Positions 1-7,200 of a stretch of 12,187 bases of DNA are shown one piece after another. A model generated the notes under the pieces. The model was not told the origin of the DNA. It saw nothing but the letters and a program-made list of their open reading frames with translations, and made no database searches. Source of the DNA: an uncultured Bacteroidota bacterium (lineage in GTDB: Bacteria > Bacteroidota > Bacteroidia > NS11-12g > UBA9320); contig CAJXLR010000025.1 of assembly GCA_913056425.1 (NCBI GenBank), positions 1 through 12,187 on the forward strand. Direction: 5' to 3'. A program made the translations under genes and the position numbers. Within the stretch, counting starts at the first letter, position 1. Every line of letters starts with the position of its first letter.

Positions 1-2
1 AT

Positions 3-113
3 CTGAATAACGGGGTGTATTCCGCTGGAGTGCAGCAGGCTAAACATGATGACCCCAGTCGATTTAACTTAAAGGAGAACTTCAACATGAAGAAGAAAAT
101 TATTTCGTCTTAA
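3..113 (+). CDS. Unidentified 3' end of an open frame at the left edge (partial)
   Basis: An open frame enters from the left edge and ends at TAA 111-113, giving about 36 residues. It begins LNNGVYSAG and ends MKKKIISS. I do not recognise a family. Within it, an AAAGGAG purine tract (71-77) lies 9 nt before an in-frame ATG at 87, and the residues after that ATG (MKKKIISS) resemble the first residues of a signal peptide that is then cut off by the stop. Two readings are possible: the C-terminus of an unknown protein, or the start of a secreted protein truncated at a sequence junction near 107-116. A clear Shine-Dalgarno is unlike the genes of the main block, which supports a foreign origin for this end. 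Confidence in any function is nil. Confidence 0.3.
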   Translation: MNNGVYSAGVQQAKHDDPSRFNLKENFNMKKKIISS

Positions 114-246
114 AATGCAGCAAGGCTTACAATATTCTACCTCCTTACGCAAATAACTGTCACGAGCAAATATTTACAATCTTTGCAGGGAAACTAAAAT
201 TCTGGAAACGATTTTTTTCCATTGAAGGTGCTTAATGTCTTAAAAT
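107..246. repeat. 10-bp direct repeat GTCTTAAAAT flanking a 130-bp step
   Basis: GTCTTAAAAT occurs at 107-116 and again at 237-246. The first copy covers the stop of the left-edge open frame. The second covers the stop of the truncated hmgA, within about 10 bp of the point where hmgA homology ends. A short direct repeat at a breakpoint could be microhomology used in recombination or template switching, or chance in AT-rich DNA. Confidence 0.45.
114..239. other. AT-rich segment with no recognisable gene
   Basis: This stretch lies between the left-edge open frame and the broken end of hmgA. All three minus-strand frames were read as possible continuations of hmgA; none resembles the missing C-terminal half, so a simple frameshift does not explain the truncation. 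It contains AATCTTTG (178-185), one mismatch from the Bacteroidota -7 consensus TAnnTTTG. It also contains ACCTCCTTAC (139-148), an isolated match to the very 3' end of 16S rRNA without the rest of that rRNA. No convincing reading frame is seen on either strand. Confidence 0.4.
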
Positions 247-920
247 TTTCTGCTCTTTTTCAATTTGATTTTGAAATCTCCACATTCATTATAGGTTTCG
301 AGTTCTTCTGGGCGACGAATATCACGCTCACAAAATGGCGCATGTTCCAACAATTGACCAAACCAATTGCGGTAACGCTTTGGCGTAGTGATTTCGCTAA
401 ATGATTCGATGTACAACAATCGGTTGTTCTCTGAATCAAAATCGATTTGGTAGGTTGTCCCTCGAGGGATAATGAGGTAGTCGCCATATCCAAATTTCAG
501 TTGTCCGTACATGGTACGAAGCGTTCCACTTCCCACATGCACGAAAAGCATCTCGTCTGCGTCTGAGTTGCGGTAGAAATAATCTTTCGAAAACGATTTT
601 GGCGCAGCCAAACCTATGTGAAGGTCGCCGTTGGCAAACAAGGTGTGACGGCTTTGAATATAATCGTCTTCAGGCTTCAAAGAGAATCCCTGAAAACTGA
701 GCGCCTTCATATTTTTCTCTATCGCGATTTTTGGAGTCAGATCTCGGATCTGTTTTACTTCTGTAACTACGGTTGGTGGATGAATATGATAGATAAGGGA
801 CGAACGTCCGGCAAATCCTGCGGTGCCAAAAAGCTCTTCTTGATACAGTCCACCATTCGGGTTATCGAAGGTTATATGTCTTTTATGGGGGATGTTCCCA
901 AGTGTATGATATCTGGGCAT
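240..920 (-). CDS. hmgA: Homogentisate 1,2-dioxygenase, 3'-truncated
   Basis: Homogentisate dioxygenase opens the ring of homogentisate to maleylacetoacetate in tyrosine/phenylalanine catabolism, using one Fe(II). The 226-residue product starts MPRYHTLGNIPHKRH, a typical bacterial HGD N-terminus. It carries the cupin-like core (about residues 115-157, FYRNSDADEMLFVH onward, with GDYLIIPRGTTY) and the conserved LLEHAPFCERDIRRPEE block at 190-206. I place the start at the ATG read from 920; an in-frame ATG at 1073 would add 51 residues unlike the family. Homology stops near residue 221 (about 252-257), followed by SRKF and a stop. Family members are about 385 residues, so roughly 160 C-terminal residues are missing, including the His/Glu/His iron ligands. 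The product should be inactive. The next 240 bases do not contain the missing part, which points to a break (assembly or amplification chimera, insertion or deletion) rather than a point mutation. It is divergent from gpmI. Confidence 0.85.
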   Translation of the reverse strand: MPRYHTLGNIPHKRHITFDNPNGGLYQEELFGTAGFAGRSSLIYHIHPPTVVTEVKQIRDLTPKIAIEKNMKALSFQGFSLKPEDDYIQSRHTLFANGDLHIGLAAPKSFSKDYFYRNSDADEMLFVHVGSGTLRTMYGQLKFGYGDYLIIPRGTTYQIDFDSENNRLLYIESFSEITTPKRYRNWFGQLLEHAPFCERDIRRPEELETYNECGDFKIKLKKSRKF

Positions 921-1130
921 AGTTTTTTTACGATGTTTTAGGTTGATGGTTAAATCGGTTGCAAGAAGTGAGAAATCACTCCGGATTGCGCTTGACAAGC
1001 GCCTCGATTTCTGTCGGAATGCTGTGGTAGAAGACACCCATGGAGCAAAGGTAAAAAGCCACCCTCCGCACAAACTGAGACTTGATAGTTCCAGTACTGA
1101 TAAAAATCACAATGCAATGGAATGGTGAAC

Positions 1131-1209
1131 CAATGAGTTAATGATACAATAACCAATAGCCAAGCAAACGTCATTGACTCATTAATTCATTATCCTCATT
1201 AACCCATTG
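1131..1209. repeat. Inverted repeat with two alternative right arms
   Basis: CAATGAGTTAATGA (1131-1144) is complementary to TCATTAACCCATTG (1196-1209) in 13 of 14 positions, with a 51-nt loop. The same left arm (1132-1144) is also complementary to TCATTGACTCATT (1171-1183) in 12 of 13 positions, with a G-U wobble at the thirteenth and a 26-nt loop. The two pairings exclude each other. It lies directly before the gpmI -7-like element. It could be an operator, the end of an upstream transcript, or a by-product of the TCATT repeats. Confidence 0.4.
1171..1200. repeat. TCATT 8-bp-periodic tandem repeat
   Basis: TCATT recurs at 1171, 1179, 1187 and 1196, with spacings of 8, 8 and 9. The same motif at the same 8-bp period occurs in the PPIase-leuS spacer (8546-8582). 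No function is known to me. Confidence 0.5.
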
Positions 1210-1214
1210 CTTTT

Positions 1215-1222
1215 TACTTTTG
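1215..1222 (+). promoter_or_regulatory. -7-like element TACTTTTG before gpmI
   Basis: TACTTTTG matches the Bacteroidota primary sigma -7 consensus TAnnTTTG at every defined position and sits 4 nt (CTCC) before the ATG of gpmI. Transcription from it would begin at or beside the start codon, giving a leaderless or nearly leaderless mRNA. No clear TTG/TTTG -33 element was found at the expected distance. Confidence 0.5.
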
Positions 1223-1226
1223 CTCC

Positions 1227-2747
1227 ATGCAATCCAACAAGGCAATGCTCCTGATTCTCGATGGCTGGGGAATAGGGAAACACGACACAACAGATGCCAT
1301 ATACAAGGCGGACACACCGTTTATGGACAAACTGATGGCAACTGCGCCAAATTGTACGCTCAAAACGTATGGACCGAACGTAGGCTTACCTGAAGGCCAG
1401 ATGGGTAACTCAGAAGTTGGACACCTGAATATTGGTGCGGGTAGAATCGTTTATCAAATGCTGATGCGTATCAATAAGTCTTTAGAAGATGGCGATATTG
1501 TACAGAAGCCGGGTTTCCAAAAACTGTTGGATTTAGCTAAAGATTCGAACCGAAAAATCCACTTGATGGGCTTGGTGAGTAACGGAGGTGTTCACAGTAG
1601 CGATGAGCACTTGAAAGCTATTTGCGGAATCTTAAAAGAACATGGTCTAGATGATCGAACCTTCATCCATGCCTTTCTAGATGGAAGGGATTGCGATCCG
1701 CGAAGTGGGAAAGGTTTTGTATCCGATTTAGTAGATGATGATCGACTTGGCGCTGCACGAATCGCCAGTATGGTAGGACGCTACTATGCGATGGATCGAG
1801 ACAAACGCTGGGAGCGCGTAAAAAAAGCATACGATGTTATGGTTCATGGCTTGGGAACTCAAACATCAAACCCGGTTGAGGCAATCCAAGCTTCGTATGA
1901 CAATAACGTAACCGACGAGTTTGTGGAGCCCATCGTTGTGGCGGACGGTAACGAACCAGTTGCGACTATCAACGAAGGTGATATCGTATTGTGCTTCAAC
2001 TTCCGTACGGATCGCGGTCGTGAAATCTCCATGGCACTGACTCAACAACACTTTCAAGAACAAAACATGGCACCGTTGAAGTTGGAGTATTTTACCATGA
2101 CGGAATACGACAAGACTTTCAAGGATGTAAGCATCATATTCGAAAACAAGGATTTAAAACGCACTTTGGGAGAATATCTCGCGGAAAATGGAAAGACTCA
2201 AGTCAGAGCTGCTGAAACAGAGAAGTACCCGCATGTTACGTTCTTCTTTAGTGGAGGCCGAGAAACTGAATTCGAAGGAGAATCGCGAATCTTGGTCAAC
2301 TCACCCAAAGTAGCCACTTACGATTTACAACCCGAAATGAGCGCGCCTGAACTGCGCGACAAGGTGAACGCAGTTTTAGAGCAAGGCAAAACGGATTTCT
2401 TGTGTATCAACTTCGCCAATCCCGACATGGTTGGGCACACCGGCGTGTTTAGCGCAATTAAGAAAGCATGTGAAACGGTGGATTCATGTGTTCAAACCTT
2501 GGTTAATACAGGATTGAAAAGCGGATATAAGATTGTCATCATCGCCGATCATGGCAATGCCGACAATGCCGTAAACCCGGACGGTTCTCCGAATACTGCA
2601 CACAGTGTAAACCCGGTACCGTGCATCATACTCGGTGAAGAAAACATCGAGTTAAACGATGGTATTTTGGCTGATGTTGCACCTACCATACTAAAACTCA
2701 TGGGGCTTGAACAACCGGACGAGATGACGGGTAAAGCACTTTATTGA
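1227..2747 (+). CDS. gpmI: 2,3-bisphosphoglycerate-independent phosphoglycerate mutase
   Basis: This cytosolic glycolytic/gluconeogenic enzyme interconverts 3- and 2-phosphoglycerate through a phosphoserine intermediate using two Mn ions. The product is 506 residues, the usual family length, so it appears complete. Landmarks: LLILDGWG at 8-15 with metal-binding Asp12; MGNSEVGHLNIGAGR at 59-73 with the phosphorylated Ser62; His123; the substrate-binding FLDGRDCDPRSG around 150-161; Arg185 and Arg191 in GRYYAMDRD; FNFRTDRGREIS at 258-268; the metal ligands Asp400 and His404 in NPDMVGHTG; ADHGNAD with Asp441/His442; and His459 in NTAHSVNPVP. It is the first gene of the plus-strand run and is divergent from hmgA. 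No Shine-Dalgarno precedes the ATG; a -7-like box lies 4 nt upstream. The start is supported by the immediate onset of the conserved alkaline-phosphatase-fold strand. Confidence 0.97.
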   Translation: MQSNKAMLLILDGWGIGKHDTTDAIYKADTPFMDKLMATAPNCTLKTYGPNVGLPEGQMGNSEVGHLNIGAGRIVYQMLMRINKSLEDGDIVQKPGFQKLLDLAKDSNRKIHLMGLVSNGGVHSSDEHLKAICGILKEHGLDDRTFIHAFLDGRDCDPRSGKGFVSDLVDDDRLGAARIASMVGRYYAMDRDKRWERVKKAYDVMVHGLGTQTSNPVEAIQASYDNNVTDEFVEPIVVADGNEPVATINEGDIVLCFNFRTDRGREISMALTQQHFQEQNMAPLKLEYFTMTEYDKTFKDVSIIFENKDLKRTLGEYLAENGKTQVRAAETEKYPHVTFFFSGGRETEFEGESRILVNSPKVATYDLQPEMSAPELRDKVNAVLEQGKTDFLCINFANPDMVGHTGVFSAIKKACETVDSCVQTLVNTGLKSGYKIVIIADHGNADNAVNPDGSPNTAHSVNPVPCIILGEENIELNDGILADVAPTILKLMGLEQPDEMTGKALY

Positions 2748-2751
2748 ACGT

Positions 2752-2789
2752 GAATTTCGAACACCTAAGATCGTAGAAAGAATTTCGAA
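2752..2789. repeat. Short direct repeat GAATTTCGAA
   Basis: GAATTTCGAA occurs at 2752-2761 and 2780-2789, filling most of the 51-bp gap between gpmI and the protease gene. No terminator hairpin is visible in the gap, so read-through from gpmI is possible. Confidence 0.35.
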
Positions 2790-2798
2790 TACCGAATA

Positions 2799-3248
2799 TT
2801 GAAAAAGTCAAAACACATTAGCATTCCAATCGACATTATCCAACTTGGTGATGAAGGGAATCATATTTTTTGTAACGCTAAACTGAACAAACGAAAGGTT
2901 CGCGTACTCATAGATACTGGAGCAAGTAAGAGTGTTATTTCTCAGTCGCTTGCGAGCGAATTGGATGGTCTAAAACCAATGGAGCTGGAAGACAATCAAA
3001 CTTCTGGAATTGGACCTGAAAAAGTGGAAGCAAACTTTGTTCGCGCCAAGTCGTTGAGCTTCAAAAAGCTAAACATCAAAAAGTTAACTATGGGCATCAT
3101 CGACATGACCCATGTAGTGCAGTTGTACGAGCAACTGGGTATTCAACCCTTCGATGTGATACTGGGCGGAGAAGTTCTTACCGATTACAAAGCGGTTATC
3201 GATTACGGCAACAAAACCTTATCGCTGCGCAAAAAGCCTAAATCTTAA
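2799..3248 (+). CDS. Retropepsin-like (clan AA) aspartic protease, TTG start
   Basis: This 149-residue protein has the features of a single-domain retropepsin-like aspartic protease. The catalytic motif VLIDTGASKSVIS spans 37-49 (Asp39-Thr40-Gly41), and a second hydrophobic-Gly block, DVILGGEVL (119-127), matches the psi-loop ILG of these enzymes. Such proteins act as homodimers, each chain giving one catalytic Asp. There is no signal peptide or membrane segment, so it is probably cytosolic; its substrate is unknown. The frame is open from 2769 with no ATG before the conserved N-terminal strand, so TTG at 2799 is the best start; the first internal Met (residue 61) lies beyond the active site and cannot be the start. 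There is no Shine-Dalgarno. The gene lies 51 bp after gpmI and 22 bp before rfaD. Family-level assignment is strong; whether it is a protease in vivo is inference. Confidence 0.85.
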   Translation: MKKSKHISIPIDIIQLGDEGNHIFCNAKLNKRKVRVLIDTGASKSVISQSLASELDGLKPMELEDNQTSGIGPEKVEANFVRAKSLSFKKLNIKKLTMGIIDMTHVVQLYEQLGIQPFDVILGGEVLTDYKAVIDYGNKTLSLRKKPKS

Positions 3249-3258
3249 CACCTCTTAC

Positions 3259-3266
3259 TACATTTG
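3259..3266 (+). promoter_or_regulatory. -7-like element TACATTTG before rfaD
   Basis: TACATTTG matches TAnnTTTG fully and is 4 nt (TTCC) from the rfaD ATG, the same geometry as before gpmI. It lies in the 22-bp gap after the protease gene, so rfaD may have its own leaderless promoter inside the gene run. No -33 element is evident. Confidence 0.5.
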
Positions 3267-3270
3267 TTCC

Positions 3271-4245
3271 ATGGCTGATCACATCGTCGTTACCGGAGCA
3301 GCAGGTTTCATTGGAAGCTGTTTGGCACACCACCTCAATAAGACGCAAGACAAACCGTTACTCTTGGTTGATGATTTTTCATTCCCAGAGAAAAACAAAA
3401 ATCTCGTTGGGTTAGATGCTCATGTTCGTATCGAACGTGAAGAGTTCTTAAATCAACTAAATGATTATTCAATCTCAGCCATCTTTCACATCGGTGCCCG
3501 CACGGATACAACAGAATTCGACACTTCTATTTTTGAGCACCTTAATGTCAACTACACCAAGACCTTGTGGGAGTATGCCACGGAGAAAAACATACCGTTT
3601 ATCTACGCGTCTTCCGCAGCGACTTATGGTGAAGGAGAACTGGGCTTTGATGATGACAATAGCGCCATCCATAAATTAAAACCGCTCAACCCATACGGTC
3701 AGAGTAAACAAGACATCGATCAGTGGATTCTAGAACAAACGAAAACTCCGGATTTCTGGGTTGGCCTTAAATTCTTTAACGTCTTCGGGCCAAACGAATA
3801 CCATAAAGGACGTATGGCTTCTGTAGTGATGCACGCCTTTAATCAAATTAAGCAAACCGGTAAAATGAAGTTATTCAAGTCTCATCGTCCGGATTATACC
3901 GATGGTGGGCAAACCCGCGACTTCATTTACGTAAAAGACTTAATCTCGGTGATGATGTTTTGGTACAGGCATCAAAAAAACAGTGGCATATACAACCTTG
4001 GAACAGGCACACCACGAACATTTAAGGATCTTGCTACTGCCGTGTTTTCGGCCTTAAACATGGACCCTCAAATTGAATACATCCCTACACCTGAAGACAT
4101 TCGAGACAAGTACCAGTATTACACTAAAGCAGAAATGCAACGCACGTTAGATGCAGGTTATTCCGATGGATTTCACAGTCTTGAAGATGCCGTAAATGAT
4201 TACGTAAACCGTTATCTTGCCAACGGGAATCATTACTCGGGTTGA
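3271..4245 (+). CDS. rfaD: ADP-L-glycero-D-manno-heptose 6-epimerase
   Basis: RfaD (HldD/GmhD) catalyses the last step of ADP-heptose synthesis, inverting C6'' of ADP-D-glycero-D-manno-heptose for LPS inner-core assembly in the cytosol. The product is 324 residues, close to the usual 310-330. It is an extended short-chain dehydrogenase: nucleotide-binding VTGAAGFIGS at 7-16 (Gly9, Gly12, Gly15), IFHIGARTDTTE at 71-82, IYASSAATYG at 111-120, the YxxxK pair Tyr142/Lys146 (YGQSK), and NVFGPNEYHKGRMAS at 170-184. Lys179 there corresponds to Lys178, the second catalytic base of the E. coli enzyme. NLGTGTPRTF follows at 242-251. The segment 205-216 with TDGGQT is slightly longer than in E. coli before the conserved RDFIYVKD. 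gmhA, the first enzyme of the pathway, is about 7.4 kb downstream. The stop overlaps the TTG start of the histidine kinase, suggesting translational coupling. Confidence 0.95.
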   Translation: MADHIVVTGAAGFIGSCLAHHLNKTQDKPLLLVDDFSFPEKNKNLVGLDAHVRIEREEFLNQLNDYSISAIFHIGARTDTTEFDTSIFEHLNVNYTKTLWEYATEKNIPFIYASSAATYGEGELGFDDDNSAIHKLKPLNPYGQSKQDIDQWILEQTKTPDFWVGLKFFNVFGPNEYHKGRMASVVMHAFNQIKQTGKMKLFKSHRPDYTDGGQTRDFIYVKDLISVMMFWYRHQKNSGIYNLGTGTPRTFKDLATAVFSALNMDPQIEYIPTPEDIRDKYQYYTKAEMQRTLDAGYSDGFHSLEDAVNDYVNRYLANGNHYSG

Positions 4246-7200
4246 AACTTCGATATGTCATAATTGTACTTTGGGCAATCGCTTTAGCTTTCGTGGCTAC
4301 AGAGCGAGATGTTACATCGAGTGCAGAATCGAAAGACACCCGTACAACGCAATGGACTGAGGCTGCGAACTCATACCTAGCCTCACAAACGAATGCCATC
4401 AAGAATTGGGATCAACCCAACGCACAAAACGATAAACTTCCAAAAAATTGGAATATATTCATTGGTCAAAACAACGCGCTGACCGATTGGACATCCAATG
4501 AATGGCTACCCGATAGCACTGCGTTAAATGCAACGGATTTGGACATTGTGCAACATGCTGCTGGCTGGGATTTAGTTGTTCCGCTGGAGAACCAATCCGG
4601 AATAGCGTGTTTGCCAATTATGCGCAAGGAGTCGGGAATCTTTAGTGCCGAAGTTTTTATACCGGAACTGAAGAATGTCCAATTCGACTTAACAGAACAC
4701 ATAGGCCCCCACCCCATCTTAGATGGGATTGTACACCTCAAGTTTTACGGTGACACGAAAACCTCAAGTAGGAATCTACTATATGCATTTATCATCTTGC
4801 TTGTTGCGGCTTACCTGGCGTACAAAAGATGGCGACTGGGATTATTAATTAGTGTTGTTGCCATTGCAGTGCTCAGATACTTGAGTGTTAAGCAAATCAT
4901 TGGTGAAGGCTTACTGAGTCTGCCACTTTTTGATCCGCTGATATTTGCCAGTTCAGAAATTCTCCCATCACTCGGAGATTTAGTCTTGCACGTAATCACA
5001 GGAGTTGCCACCACCTTAGTTTTCCTCCTCATTCTGCAATGTGTTGTTCAACAACACTTGTGGGTACGACGCATTGTTTTCTGGCTTGGTTTTACAACTA
5101 CCTTCTTTTTAGCCGATATGACGCATTCGTTAGTCGGGAATTTGATAAGTAACTCAAACATCAACTTCGACGTTACCCACCTCTCGGCGTTATCCGGCTA
5201 TAGCGTTTTGGCTACGTTGATTATTCTGACTTTAGGGTGGATGTTCTTTGCCATTCTGAATACAATAAACCGAGAACGCATTGAGAAGTCGAATAGCAAC
5301 TATTTCATTACGGTTGTTCTCGCCGGCCTTGCCTTTGTAGTTTTCCAAATTATTGATGCCAATCGGACTGTGCTTGGCCTCCTTCCATCAATTGTTTTCA
5401 CGTTAGCTGTAATCATATTCCTCTGGAAAGCTCATCAATATTCTCGTCGGCTTGGTGTGTACCGATACATCGGTTTCTTGGTCTTATTCGCTGTGTTCTT
5501 TACCTCAGCAATTCAGAAGTATCAATCTGAAAAAGAAGCTGAGTATTTAAATCTATACGCCTCTAAACTTATCTCGAATAAAGACTTGCAAGCGGAATAC
5601 CTCTTCAAAGACATGGAGAACAAATTGGCGCAGCAATTTCTTGTTCCCGAAGACTTTGAAGCTTTTGCCGCAAAGAAGGATCAGTTTGAAAGACGTCTTC
5701 GTAGATTATACTTCAGTGGATACTTGAGCAAATACAATTTGTTGGTTCTGAGCTTCGACCCAAACGGCAAGAACATCAATTCAAGCACGCTTTACAACTT
5801 CGAGGACCTTGATAATATATACAACTACAAGTCCTTCCCCACCTTAAGCAATCACTTCTACCAAGTAAAGAGCGATAGGATTTTTAATGGTTACCTAGCG
5901 AAGTTTGAAAACTGTGACTTGTATGGTCACTACGGTACCGTATTTATACTGCTGGAACCAAAATTCATCCAATCCTCGTATGAATATCCGCAGCTGGTAA
6001 GGCAGAAACAGGAGAATCGGATTTTCGATATTGACGATTATGCCTATGCGCTTTACAGTAACGACAAATTACTTAATCAAAAGGGCACGTATCCGTACAA
6101 GCTTCAATTTGATTCATCAGTCTTCTGCAGTGCATCGATTATCAGTCGGGACGATGAATATCAGCACTTTGTAAGTGACCAAGAAGACGCAATTGTTGTA
6201 CTCAGTCATCCTTCAAAATCCATAAAACAATTCGTAAGTACATTCAGCTTCTCATTCATCTTCTTCACCCTACTATTGGTAGCTTATGGATTGCTATGGC
6301 TAGCCGGTTTATATATACGGAGATGGTACCATAAAACACAAGGTGATGAGGAGGAATACCAAGCTTTCGACTACTGGAGAAAACAACGTTTAAATCAACT
6401 GGGCATCGAACAAGTGTACCTCAGCACTAGAATTCGTTTTGCCATGATAATCATCGTATTCGTTGGTCTTTTGGTCTCGATTTATGTCACCATTCAGTTC
6501 ATCCAGATTAACGATCAAAATCGTGCAGAAAATGAACTAATGTTTAAGTTGCGAGAAGTTGCCAACCAACTCCAAAATGAGGTCGACTTCCAAAAAAAGC
6601 TGGATGATACGGATTCAAGGCAACTCATTGTAAATGAGATTGGAGACATCTATAAGGTTGATGTAAACCTATTTGACAAATCCGGCTATCTGCTCGCATC
6701 AAGCATCGAAAACGTGTATCAAAACGGATTAATCGCCCCGTTGATGCACCCTAAAGCATTTGAGACATTCACAAATAGAAGCACTTCTCAATTGTTGCAA
6801 CAAGAATCGATTCGAGACCTCGCTTATACATCAGCCTATCTGCCTTTAGTAAACGACAAACGGAAGGTAATTGCATACCTTAACCTACCATATTACGCTC
6901 GTGTAAATGAGTTAGATAAAGAGATTTCATCATATACAGTAACGTTTGTAAACCTATACCTCTTCCTGATTTTACTCGCCATTGCGCTAGCTTATTTTGT
7001 ATCACAGCGCATTAGTAAGCCGCTGCAGCTCATCCGGGAAAAGATGTCCAAGACTCGCTTGGCGCAGAACGAGTTGATTGAGTGGAAACAGAACGATGAA
7101 ATTGGGCGATTGGTGAAGCAATACAACAAAATGGTGCTAGAGCTGGCAGACAGTGCTGAGAAACTGAGTGCTAGTGAACGTGAGGGAGCGTGGAAGGAGA

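Larger units (their letters stand above)
921..1226. promoter_or_regulatory. Divergent spacer between hmgA and gpmI (306 bp)
   Basis: No gene is supported here; frames open on both strands give low-complexity or arginine-rich products with no family resemblance. The right half contains an inverted repeat (1131-1144 with 1196-1209, and alternatively with 1171-1183), an 8-bp-periodic TCATT array (1171-1200), and a -7-like element just before gpmI. As the only sequence between two divergent genes it should hold both promoters. No clear TAnnTTTG element for hmgA was found on the minus strand. Confidence 0.5.

Noticed and set aside
139..148. ACCTCCTTAC, a match to the 3' end of 16S rRNA
   Set aside because: The preceding bases do not match the conserved rRNA end, so no rRNA is present. 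On the minus strand it looks like a strong ribosome site, but no open frame follows.
222..404. Plus-strand 60-codon open frame over the 3' end of hmgA
   Set aside because: It is antisense to conserved HGD sequence, has a TTG start and resembles no family.
920..1073. 51-residue N-terminal extension of hmgA to an ATG at 1073
   Set aside because: The extension is unlike HGD; MPRYHTLGNIP at 920 is the family's normal start.
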